Source: Acetobacteraceae bacterium (GTDB lineage: Bacteria; Pseudomonadota; Alphaproteobacteria; Acetobacterales; Acetobacteraceae). Taken from it: 11,715 nt of DNA. The stretch covers positions 1 through 11,715 of the forward strand of contig DAHWBL010000433.1 of assembly GCA_027323595.1 (NCBI GenBank), in the 5' to 3' direction. This document shows positions 1 to 5,469 of the stretch, one piece after another. A program made the position numbers and the translations under genes. Under the pieces are notes generated by a model, which made no database searches, had not been told where the DNA came from, and worked only from the letters and a program-made list of their open reading frames with translations. Position 1 is the first letter of the stretch. Every line of letters starts with the position of its first letter.

Positions 1-273
1 GCGCGCCACCATCGCCGCGCGCGCGGCGGCCGGCGCCGGACCATCGGGGTCGCAGCGACGGCAGGGCCGGAACCCGGCCGCGCGGGCGTCGGCCGGGCTG
101 TCGAACAGGCGGATATTCTCGGGCCGCGCCCGCCGTGACGGGCAGGACGGGCGGCAATAGACGCCGGTGGTGCGCACGGCGAACCAGAAGCCGCCATCCG
201 CCGTGGCGGCGCGCGCGGCGATCATCGCCAGACGCGGGTCCGCCGCCGTGCCGGTTGGTCGGGTGTTGCCCAT
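1..273 (-). CDS. ada: Ada-type DNA alkylation repair protein / transcriptional activator, N-terminal part (runs off left edge)
   Basis: Reading the minus strand from the ATG at 273 gives 91 uninterrupted codons to the window edge. They match the N-terminal zinc/methyl-acceptor domain of Ada. Residues 31-41 read FAVRTTGVYCR, followed by PSCPSR, then PENIRLF, and AAGFRPCRRC near residues 65-74. The four cysteines are C40, C44, C71 and C74. This is the C-x3-C-x26-C-x2-C spacing known for E. coli Ada, where the first Cys (C38 there, C40 here) takes the methyl group from methylphosphotriesters and the domain binds zinc. A GGAGG ribosome-binding site lies at 279-283, just upstream of the ATG. The rest of the gene (AraC-type HTH, then either an O6-methylguanine methyltransferase or an AlkA glycosylase domain) is outside the window, so full Ada, AdaA and Ada-AlkA fusions cannot be separated. 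The gene is divergent from the solute-binding protein at 429 and has no visible functional link to it. Confidence 0.9.
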   Translation of the reverse strand, partial: MGNTRPTGTAADPRLAMIAARAATADGGFWFAVRTTGVYCRPSCPSRRARPENIRLFDSPADARAAGFRPCRRCDPDGPAPAAARAAMVAR

Positions 274-428
274 CGCTGCCTCCGTCGCTGCCAGGGCGGC
301 ATCATGCCCTGCCGCGCCGGCGCGCGCACTCCGGCGCGTGACATCGAATTCGCGGTGCGCCCGGGGCTGCCCAGGGGGTGCGTCCGTTGCTAGTCTGCCG
401 GCAAGCAATCAGGCCCCAGGGGGAAACG
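274..428. promoter_or_regulatory. Divergent intergenic region between ada and the solute-binding protein
   Basis: This 155-bp region must hold the promoters for both divergent genes. I see no convincing -35/-10 pair. A weak inverted repeat, TTGCT at 387-391 and AGCAA at 404-408 with a 12-base spacer, lies about 20-40 bases upstream of the plus-strand start and could be an operator. Ribosome-binding sites are present for both genes: GGAGG (minus strand, 279-283) and an AGGGGGA stretch just before 429. Confidence 0.3.
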
Positions 429-1394
429 ATGACCAGCCGACCCACGCCGATGCCGCGCCTCGCGCTCGCCGCCCTGCTCGCGCTGGGTGCGTCGGCCGGC
501 CACGCCGCGGAGACCATCCGTGTCGGCTATGCCGCGCAGTCACCCAGCTTCAGCGCGCCGATCGATGCCGCGATCGAGCAGGGCTATTTCGCCCGGGCCG
601 GGCTGGAGGTGGTGGCGACCACCTTTGGCGGCGGCGCGCGGCTGCACCAGGCGATGATCTCGGGCAGCGTCGATATCGGCTTCAGCCCTGGCAGCGATTT
701 CGCCTATCTGGTGAAGGGCGCGCCGGAGATGGCGATCGGCATCCTGGTCGATCAGCCCGCCTCGATCGGGCTGTCGGTGATCAACCCGCAGATCAAATCC
801 ACCGACGATCTCAAGGGCCGCAAGATCGGGGTCACCTCGGTCGGGGCCTACACCTATTGGTTCGCGATGGACCTGCCGCATCTGCTGAACTGGCCGGCGG
901 GCGCGAAGGTGACGCCGGTTTCGGTCGGCGGCGCGATCTCGGGCCAGCTCGCGGCACTCACCACCGGGCAGATCGATGGCGTGGTCACCGACGTCACGCT
1001 GGGGCTGCAACTGGAGCATGATCATCGCGGCAGGCTGCTGCTGAACTGCGCGGATGTCGCCAAGGATGTGGTGGCGACGGTGGTGTGGGCGCATGACGAC
1101 ATGATCAGGGAGCATCCGGACGCGCTGCGTCGCTTCATGGCCGCGGCGCTGCAGGGCACCAACTATCTGGCGACCCACCGCGAGGACCAGATCCGGCTGG
1201 TGACCAGGGAAACCGGGCTGTCGCCCGACATCATGGGCGCCTACGTGGACATCACCAACCCGGCCTGGTCGCGCGATGGGCGGATCACCCCGCGCCAGCT
1301 CGGCGAGACCGCGCAGGCCTTGGTGACGGCGGGGTTTCTGGAGAGCGTTGCCGACCTGTCGAAGCATTATACGGATGCGTATCTGCCGAAGTGA
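429..1394 (+). CDS. ABC transporter substrate-binding protein, NitT/TauT (NMT1/SsuA-like) family
   Basis: This 321-aa protein resembles the periplasmic binding proteins of nitrate/taurine/sulfonate-type ABC importers. The mature part opens with ETIRVGYAAQSPSFSAPIDA, continues with IEQGYFARAGLEVV (about residues 49-62), and has the family hallmark DLKGRKIGVTSVGAYTYW near residues 127-144. The N-terminus is a typical Sec signal peptide: Arg at residue 10, a hydrophobic core LALAALLALGASA, and cleavage near GHA/AET (about residue 26). I chose the ATG at 429 over an in-frame upstream start at 378 because a good AGGGGGA ribosome-binding site precedes it and the signal peptide then has normal length. 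No ATPase or permease gene is in the window, so it is an orphan binding protein. It sits 101 bp upstream of the Rieske oxygenase on the same strand, which suggests but does not prove a shared substrate. Nitrate and thiamine-precursor ligands cannot be ruled out. Confidence 0.9.
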   Translation: MTSRPTPMPRLALAALLALGASAGHAAETIRVGYAAQSPSFSAPIDAAIEQGYFARAGLEVVATTFGGGARLHQAMISGSVDIGFSPGSDFAYLVKGAPEMAIGILVDQPASIGLSVINPQIKSTDDLKGRKIGVTSVGAYTYWFAMDLPHLLNWPAGAKVTPVSVGGAISGQLAALTTGQIDGVVTDVTLGLQLEHDHRGRLLLNCADVAKDVVATVVWAHDDMIREHPDALRRFMAAALQGTNYLATHREDQIRLVTRETGLSPDIMGAYVDITNPAWSRDGRITPRQLGETAQALVTAGFLESVADLSKHYTDAYLPK

Positions 1395-1414
1395 GGCGGC
1401 GCGATGTGTACAAT

Positions 1415-1436
1415 TTAGCGGTTAAAATTAGCGGTT
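1415..1436 (+). repeat. Tandem direct repeat TTAGCGGTT x2 upstream of the oxygenase operon
   Basis: Two identical 9-base copies of TTAGCGGTT start at 1415 and 1428, a period of 13 bases. They lie in an AT-rich island that stands out from the GC-rich surroundings. The second copy overlaps the first two bases of the putative -35 box. An AATTT (1412-1416) / AAATT (1425-1429) inverted repeat overlaps the first copy. The position suits a regulator-binding site, but no regulator can be assigned. Confidence 0.5.
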
Positions 1437-1464
1437 GACGGGTTTTCCGCCGTTTCTGTATACA
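1435..1464 (+). promoter_or_regulatory. Putative sigma-70-type promoter of the oxygenase-GntR-reductase operon
   Basis: TTGACG at 1435-1440 matches the -35 consensus at five of six positions. TATACA at 1459-1464, 18 bases on, is a reasonable -10. The leader would be roughly 25 bases to the ATG at 1496, containing the GGAGGAG ribosome-binding site at 1483-1489. It is the best promoter-like sequence in the window and lies in the only clearly AT-rich intergenic stretch. Confidence 0.6.
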
Positions 1465-1476
1465 TCCGACATACAG
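1456..1476. promoter_or_regulatory. Putative GntR/FCD operator (TGTATACA palindrome within a longer inverted repeat)
   Basis: TGTATACA at 1457-1464 is a perfect 8-base palindrome coinciding with the putative -10 box. In addition CTGTAT (1456-1461) and ATACAG (1471-1476) form a perfect 6-base inverted repeat with a 9-base spacer. A related TGTACA palindrome lies at 1407-1412, about 51 bp upstream, close to five helical turns. Operators centred on GTATAC or GT-N-AC are known for FadR/FCD-type GntR regulators such as UxuR/ExuR. The downstream GntR gene at 2572 is the obvious candidate ligand, which would make this an autoregulatory repression site. That assignment is inference. Confidence 0.5.
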
Positions 1477-1495
1477 AAGCCTGGAGGAGACCAGA

Positions 1496-2572
1496 ATGGC
1501 CGACGCCCGCACCCTCGCCGCCACCAACGCCATCGTCGCCCCGCTGAACGCCTGGTATGCCGCCGCGTGGGACCATGAACTCACCCACAGCCTCACCGCG
1601 CGCACCATCGTGGGCACCAAGATGGTGCTCTACCGGACCGAGGATGGCCGTGCCGTCGCGCTGGAGGATGCGTGCTGGCACCGGCTGGTGCCGCTGTCGA
1701 TCGGCCGGCTGGTCGGCGATGAGGTGCAATGCGGCTATCACGGGCTGCGCTACAACAGCCGCGGCCGCTGCTCCTTCATGCCCTCGCAGGAGACGATCAA
1801 CCCATCGGCGAGCGTGCGCGCCTTTCCGGTGGTGGAGGCGCATCGCTTCGTGTGGGTGTGGCCTGGCGACCCCGCGCTCGCCGATCCGGCGAAGGTGCCT
1901 GATCTGCACTGGATGAACAGCCCCGGCTGGGCCGGCGACGGGCGGGTGATCCGGCCCGAATGCGACTATCGCCTGGTGGTCGATAATCTGATGGACCTCA
2001 CCCACGAGACCTTCACCCATGCCGGCACCATCGGCGATGACAATGTCGCCGAGGCGCCGTTCAGCGTCACCCATGGGCCGGGCACCACCACGGTCACGCG
2101 CTGGATGCTCGACATCGAGCCGCCGCCGTTCTGGCGCGCCAATTACGGCCGGCCGGGGCGCGTGGATCGGTGGCAGATCATCCATTTTCTCGCCCCCTGC
2201 ACGGTGGCGATCGATGTGGGCGTGGCAACCGCTGGCAGCGGCGCGCCGCAGGGCGACCGCAGCCAGGGCATCTCGATGTGGGTGGTCAACACCGCGACCC
2301 CTCAAACGGCGACGAGCTGTCATTATTTCTGGGCCAACATGCGCAACTGGAGCCTGCATGAGCAGGTGCAGACGCATAAAATTCGTGAGGCCGTGGCAGG
2401 CATCTTCCACGAGGACCATGTGATGCTGGAGGCCCAGCAGCAGGCCATCCTCGATCATCCGGACCATGATTTCTACAATCTCAACATCGATGGCGGGTCG
2501 ATGTGGGCGCGGCGGATCATCGACCAGATGGTCGCCGGGGAGCGCGGCCCGCGCGCGCACGCGGCCGAATAA
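1496..2572 (+). CDS. VanA-like Rieske [2Fe-2S] non-heme iron oxygenase (aromatic ring-hydroxylating/O-demethylating type)
   Basis: This 358-aa protein is the terminal oxygenase of a Rieske system. The Rieske ligands are C60-W-H62 and C79-G-Y-H82 (DACWHR ... VQCGYHGLRYNS). The catalytic domain carries DNLMDLTHETFTH at 163-175, with H170 and H175 as iron ligands, D167 as the bridging acid and D307 (in HEDHVMLEAQQ) as the likely third ligand. This layout parallels dicamba monooxygenase and vanillate O-demethylase VanA in order and spacing, and the length fits that family (about 330-360 aa). The ATG at 1496 follows GGAGGAG (1483-1489). The VanB-like reductase encoded 0.8 kb downstream is its expected electron donor. 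The substrate is probably a methoxylated or substituted aromatic acid, but the family is broad and vanillate is only one possibility. Trp between Cys and His of the first Rieske pair is less usual than Pro. Its stop codon overlaps the start of the GntR gene (TAATG). Confidence 0.95.
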   Translation: MADARTLAATNAIVAPLNAWYAAAWDHELTHSLTARTIVGTKMVLYRTEDGRAVALEDACWHRLVPLSIGRLVGDEVQCGYHGLRYNSRGRCSFMPSQETINPSASVRAFPVVEAHRFVWVWPGDPALADPAKVPDLHWMNSPGWAGDGRVIRPECDYRLVVDNLMDLTHETFTHAGTIGDDNVAEAPFSVTHGPGTTTVTRWMLDIEPPPFWRANYGRPGRVDRWQIIHFLAPCTVAIDVGVATAGSGAPQGDRSQGISMWVVNTATPQTATSCHYFWANMRNWSLHEQVQTHKIREAVAGIFHEDHVMLEAQQQAILDHPDHDFYNLNIDGGSMWARRIIDQMVAGERGPRAHAAE

Positions 2573-3294
2573 TGTCGCAGACCGTCAGCGCCCTGCTGGG
2601 CTTGCGCGAACTGATCCTGGATGGCGCGTTGCCGCGTGGGGCGCGCATCTCCGAGGTGGCGATGGTGGAGCGGCTCGGGGTGTCGCGCACCCCGGTGCGC
2701 GCGGCCCTCGCGCGGCTGGCCGAGGAGGGTCTGCTGGAGCCGATCGCATCGGGCGGCTATGCGGTGCGCGCGTTTTGCGAGCAGGAGATCCACGATGCCA
2801 TCGATCTGCGCGGCACGCTGGAGGGCCTGGCCGCGCGGCTGGCCGCCGAACGTGGCGCGTCGGGGCGGCAGTTGGCCGATCTTGCCGAATCCATCAGCGA
2901 GATCGACGCGCTGCTGGCGCGCGGGGCGCTGTCGGAGGATGATTTCGCGCTGTTCATGGCGGCCAACGAGCGGTTTCACGCGACGCTGGTGGAAGCCGCC
3001 GACAGCGAGGTGATCGCGCGCGAGGTGGGCCGGGTTTGCGCCCTGCCCTTCGCCTCGCCGTCCGGCTTCGTGCGCGCCCAGGCGGTGCTGCCGCAGGCAC
3101 GCGCCATCCTGGTGATCGCGCAGGACCATCACCACGCGATCGCCGAGGCGATCGGCGCGCGCGAGGGCACGCGCGCGGAGGCGCTGATGCGCGAACATGC
3201 CCGGCTGGCGCGGCGTAATCTGCAACTGGCGCTGCGCGCGCAGAACGCGATCGCGCGCATTCCCGGTGGCGCGCTGATCGGCGCGCGGCGTTGA
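2572..3294 (+). CDS. GntR family transcriptional regulator, FCD (FadR/VanR-like) subfamily
   Basis: This 240-aa regulator has an N-terminal winged helix (about residues 8-67; RISEVAMVERLGVSRTPVRA then LARLAEEGLLEP and a GGYAVRAF wing) and a C-terminal all-helical FCD effector domain (about 72-220). In the FCD domain NERFH (H136), the HHH cluster at 186-188 and H209 in MREH fit the metal/ligand-binding histidines. The usual Asp four residues before the first His is Asn132. The ATG at 2572 overlaps the oxygenase stop codon (TAATG), implying translational coupling. An in-frame upstream start at 2503 would lie deep inside the oxygenase and is rejected. FCD proteins usually repress catabolic operons and are released by a carboxylate-type effector. 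Lying between oxygenase and reductase, this one most likely controls its own operon, possibly through the GTATAC palindrome near 1457. The effector is unknown. Confidence 0.93.
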   Translation: MSQTVSALLGLRELILDGALPRGARISEVAMVERLGVSRTPVRAALARLAEEGLLEPIASGGYAVRAFCEQEIHDAIDLRGTLEGLAARLAAERGASGRQLADLAESISEIDALLARGALSEDDFALFMAANERFHATLVEAADSEVIAREVGRVCALPFASPSGFVRAQAVLPQARAILVIAQDHHHAIAEAIGAREGTRAEALMREHARLARRNLQLALRAQNAIARIPGGALIGARR

Positions 3295-3336
3295 TCGTGC
3301 TCCCATCAACATCTGATCGTTCGGCGAGGACAAAAA

Positions 3337-4317
3337 ATGCGCAAGGCTGATGAGTGGGGCGAGGCACGTGTCGTCGCGATTCATGATGTCGCCGCCGATA
3401 TTCGTGAATTCCAGCTTTCGCCACAGGGCGGCGCGGCGGCCTATCCGTCCGGCGCGCATCTGCGCGTGCGGGTGCAGCTCGCCGATGGGCGGTGGGAGCT
3501 GCGGCATTATTCGCTGATCGGCGCGGCGCCGCGCGATGGCGCCTGGCGGATCGCGGTGAAGCGCGAATCGCCGGGCCGGGGCGGCTCGCGCTGGATGCAT
3601 GCGCTCAATGTCGGCGCCACGCTCGATGTCGCCGCGCCGGCGAGCCATTTCGAGTTGTCTCCTGCCTGCTCCAGCGTTCTTCTGATCGCCGGTGGCATCG
3701 GCGTAACCCCGCTGGTCGGCATGGCCGAGCGGCTGGTGGCGCGCGGGGCGGCGGTGCGGATGATCCAGGCGGCGCGTGGCCGCGATGGCCTGGCCTATGG
3801 CGACGAGCTGGCCGCGCTGCTCGGTGACGGCTACCGCGCCAGCATCGACGACGAGGGCGCGCGGATCGATTTCGCCGCCGCCTTCGCGGCCTTGCCGGCG
3901 GACGGCGAATGCTATGTGTGCGGACCGGCCGGCATGATGGCCGCCGCGCGCGACGCCTGGCACGGCGTGGGGCGCGCCGCCGACCTGCTGCGCTTCGAGA
4001 CGTTCGGCGGCACCGGGGGAGCCGCGCGCGCCTTCACCGTGCGCCTGCCCGCGCTCGGCCGTGAGGTCGAGGTTCCGGCCGATGCGAGCATGCTCGATGC
4101 GCTGGAGCGGGCGGGGGTGGAGATGCTGGCGGACTGCCGGCGCGGTGAGTGTGGGCTGTGCGCCGTCGATGTGCTCGATTGCGACAGCACGATCGAGCAT
4201 CGCGATGTTTTTTTCAGCGCCGAGCAGCACGCCGAGGGAAAGCGCATCTGCGCCTGCGTGTCGCGCGCCGATGGCGGCACGCTCAGCATCGACACCTATT
4301 GGCGACCGGCGGCCTGA
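3337..4317 (+). CDS. VanB-like oxygenase reductase (FMN/NAD(P)H/[2Fe-2S], phthalate-dioxygenase-reductase type)
   Basis: This 326-aa protein has the three-domain order of VanB/phthalate dioxygenase reductase. An N-terminal flavin domain carries RHYSLIG (56-62). The NAD(P)-binding domain has LLIAGGIGVTPLVGMAERL (116-133) and YVCGPAGMM (193-201). The C-terminal plant-type ferredoxin domain has C267-x4-C272-x2-C275-x29-C305 (CRRGECGLC ... RICAC). It would take a hydride from NAD(P)H and pass single electrons through FMN and the 2Fe-2S cluster to the Rieske centre of the oxygenase at 1496. The length matches the usual 310-330 aa. The ATG at 3337 is preceded by GAGGA (3326-3330) and lies 42 bp after the GntR stop, so it probably belongs to the same transcript. 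Its stop is only 6 bp from the stop of the convergent flavin oxidoreductase gene. Confidence 0.95.
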   Translation: MRKADEWGEARVVAIHDVAADIREFQLSPQGGAAAYPSGAHLRVRVQLADGRWELRHYSLIGAAPRDGAWRIAVKRESPGRGGSRWMHALNVGATLDVAAPASHFELSPACSSVLLIAGGIGVTPLVGMAERLVARGAAVRMIQAARGRDGLAYGDELAALLGDGYRASIDDEGARIDFAAAFAALPADGECYVCGPAGMMAAARDAWHGVGRAADLLRFETFGGTGGAARAFTVRLPALGREVEVPADASMLDALERAGVEMLADCRRGECGLCAVDVLDCDSTIEHRDVFFSAEQHAEGKRICACVSRADGGTLSIDTYWRPAA

Positions 4318-4323
4318 ACCAGG

Positions 4324-5445
4324 CTAAACCCCGCGCATCTGCGGGGCGATGTGGTCGCGGAACAGGTTCATGCCGTGGCGAACGGCGGCATCGGGCATGT
4401 TGCCGATCTGCATCGTCAGGCTGAACACGCCGTGGCCGAGCGCCTTTTGCACCCGCTGCATCTGCCGCAGCACGCTTGCCGGGCTGCCGCAGAACACCGT
4501 TCCGGCCTCGATCTGTTCTTCCAGCGTGCGTTCGCGCAGGGTCTGGAGCCGACGATCGAAATATTGTTTCTGCTCGGCGCCAGCGTAATAATTCGTGCCG
4601 GTCAGCACCTCGGTCTGGGTCTGACGTTGCGGGCGCATCAGCACCTGATGGAAATATTCGAGGCCGGAGCGCATGATTTCTTGCGCCTGCTCGTCGGTGT
4701 CGGCGATCACGGTCTGGTGGCCGGACAGGATGTGCGCCGGGCCGGGTTCCCAGCCATGCGCGCGCGCCGCGCGGCGATAGACGGCGATGTTGGCGGCGAC
4801 CAGATCGAGATCGGCGATCAGCGTGACGCCCATCATGGCGCGGTGGCGGGCGGCGAACTCGGCGGCCTGCGCGTTCGATGCGGACATCAGGATCGGCGGC
4901 GGGCGCTGCATCGGCCGCGGCCAGATCGACACCGATGGGAAATTGTAGAACTGGCCTTCCCAGCGGAACGGCTCGTCGGAGGTCCAGCATTTGACGATCA
5001 GCCGCGCCGCCTCGTCGAGCCGGCCGAGCGATTCGTCGGGATCGATGTTGTAGGCACGATATTCATGCGGGATGCCACGCATGAAGCCGGCGATCAGCCG
5101 GCCGCCGCTCATGACATCGATCATCGCATATTCCTCGGCCACCCGCACCGGGTTGAGCAGCGGCACCAGATTGCCGAGCATGCCAAGCCGGATCGTGCTC
5201 GTGCGCGCCACCAGTGCCGCGCCGATCAGGTTGCAGTTCGACATCAGGCCGTACGGGCTGAAATGATGCTCGTTGCAGCCCACCCAGTCGAAGCCGCATT
5301 GCTCGGCGTGGGCCATGGTGTCGATGTAGGTTTCGTAGAGCGCCTTGGCTTTGTGGGGGTCGAAATCGCGGTTCGCGACGGGCCAGCTGGTTGGCGGCTC
5401 CTCGCAAAAAGGCCAGGGCATCAGATGGAATAGATTGAACTGCAC
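4324..5445 (-). CDS. LLM class (luciferase-like) flavin-dependent oxidoreductase
   Basis: This 373-aa protein has the bacterial-luciferase-type (beta/alpha)8 family pattern: an N-terminal strand FNLFHLMPW, GFDWVGCNEHHFSP (51-64) with the conserved NEHH, IRLGMLGNLVPLLNPVRVAEE (85-105), DVMSGGRLIAGFMRG (110-124) and PILMSASNAQAAEFAARHRA in the second half. Members use FMNH2 (or F420) to oxygenate or oxidise small organic substrates. The start is GTG at 5445, with GGAG about 8 bases upstream, because no in-frame ATG gives a complete first strand. It lies 24 bp after the MFS transporter on the minus strand, so the two form an operon and may share a substrate. No dedicated flavin reductase gene is in the window, so FMNH2 would come from elsewhere in the cell. 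The exact substrate cannot be deduced. Confidence 0.92.
   Translation of the reverse strand: MQFNLFHLMPWPFCEEPPTSWPVANRDFDPHKAKALYETYIDTMAHAEQCGFDWVGCNEHHFSPYGLMSNCNLIGAALVARTSTIRLGMLGNLVPLLNPVRVAEEYAMIDVMSGGRLIAGFMRGIPHEYRAYNIDPDESLGRLDEAARLIVKCWTSDEPFRWEGQFYNFPSVSIWPRPMQRPPPILMSASNAQAAEFAARHRAMMGVTLIADLDLVAANIAVYRRAARAHGWEPGPAHILSGHQTVIADTDEQAQEIMRSGLEYFHQVLMRPQRQTQTEVLTGTNYYAGAEQKQYFDRRLQTLRERTLEEQIEAGTVFCGSPASVLRQMQRVQKALGHGVFSLTMQIGNMPDAAVRHGMNLFRDHIAPQMRGV
4329..4346 (-). terminator. Possible short terminator hairpin overlapping the end of the flavin oxidoreductase gene
   Basis: CCCCGC (4329-4334) and GCGGGG (4341-4346) form a perfect 6-bp GC stem with a 6-base loop. On the minus strand it is followed by TTTAG, which includes the stop codon. 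The T run is only three bases, and the hairpin lies within the last five codons, so it is at best a weak terminator for the minus-strand operon. On the plus strand it lies just after the reductase stop but is followed by CGATG, with no T run. Confidence 0.3.
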
Positions 5446-5469
5446 GTCGTTGCTCCAGGGCCGGCGGGG

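Noticed and set aside
167..1021. Plus-strand 284-codon open frame spanning the ada/solute-binding protein boundary
   Set aside because: It overlaps the Ada zinc-domain coding sequence on the other strand and the solute-binding gene in another frame, and its product is Arg-rich with no motif.
540..1367. Minus-strand open frame opposite the first solute-binding protein
   Set aside because: It is a shadow frame; the plus strand has a signal peptide, a ribosome-binding site and family motifs.
2473..4230. A 585-codon open frame on the minus strand across the GntR and reductase genes
   Set aside because: It is antisense to three well-supported genes with clear motifs, and its translation is Arg/His/Ala-rich low-complexity sequence typical of shadow frames in high-GC DNA.
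4351..5433. A 360-codon plus-strand open frame opposite the flavin oxidoreductase
   Set aside because: It is a mirror frame of the LLM gene, with no motifs and no ribosome-binding site that would support it.
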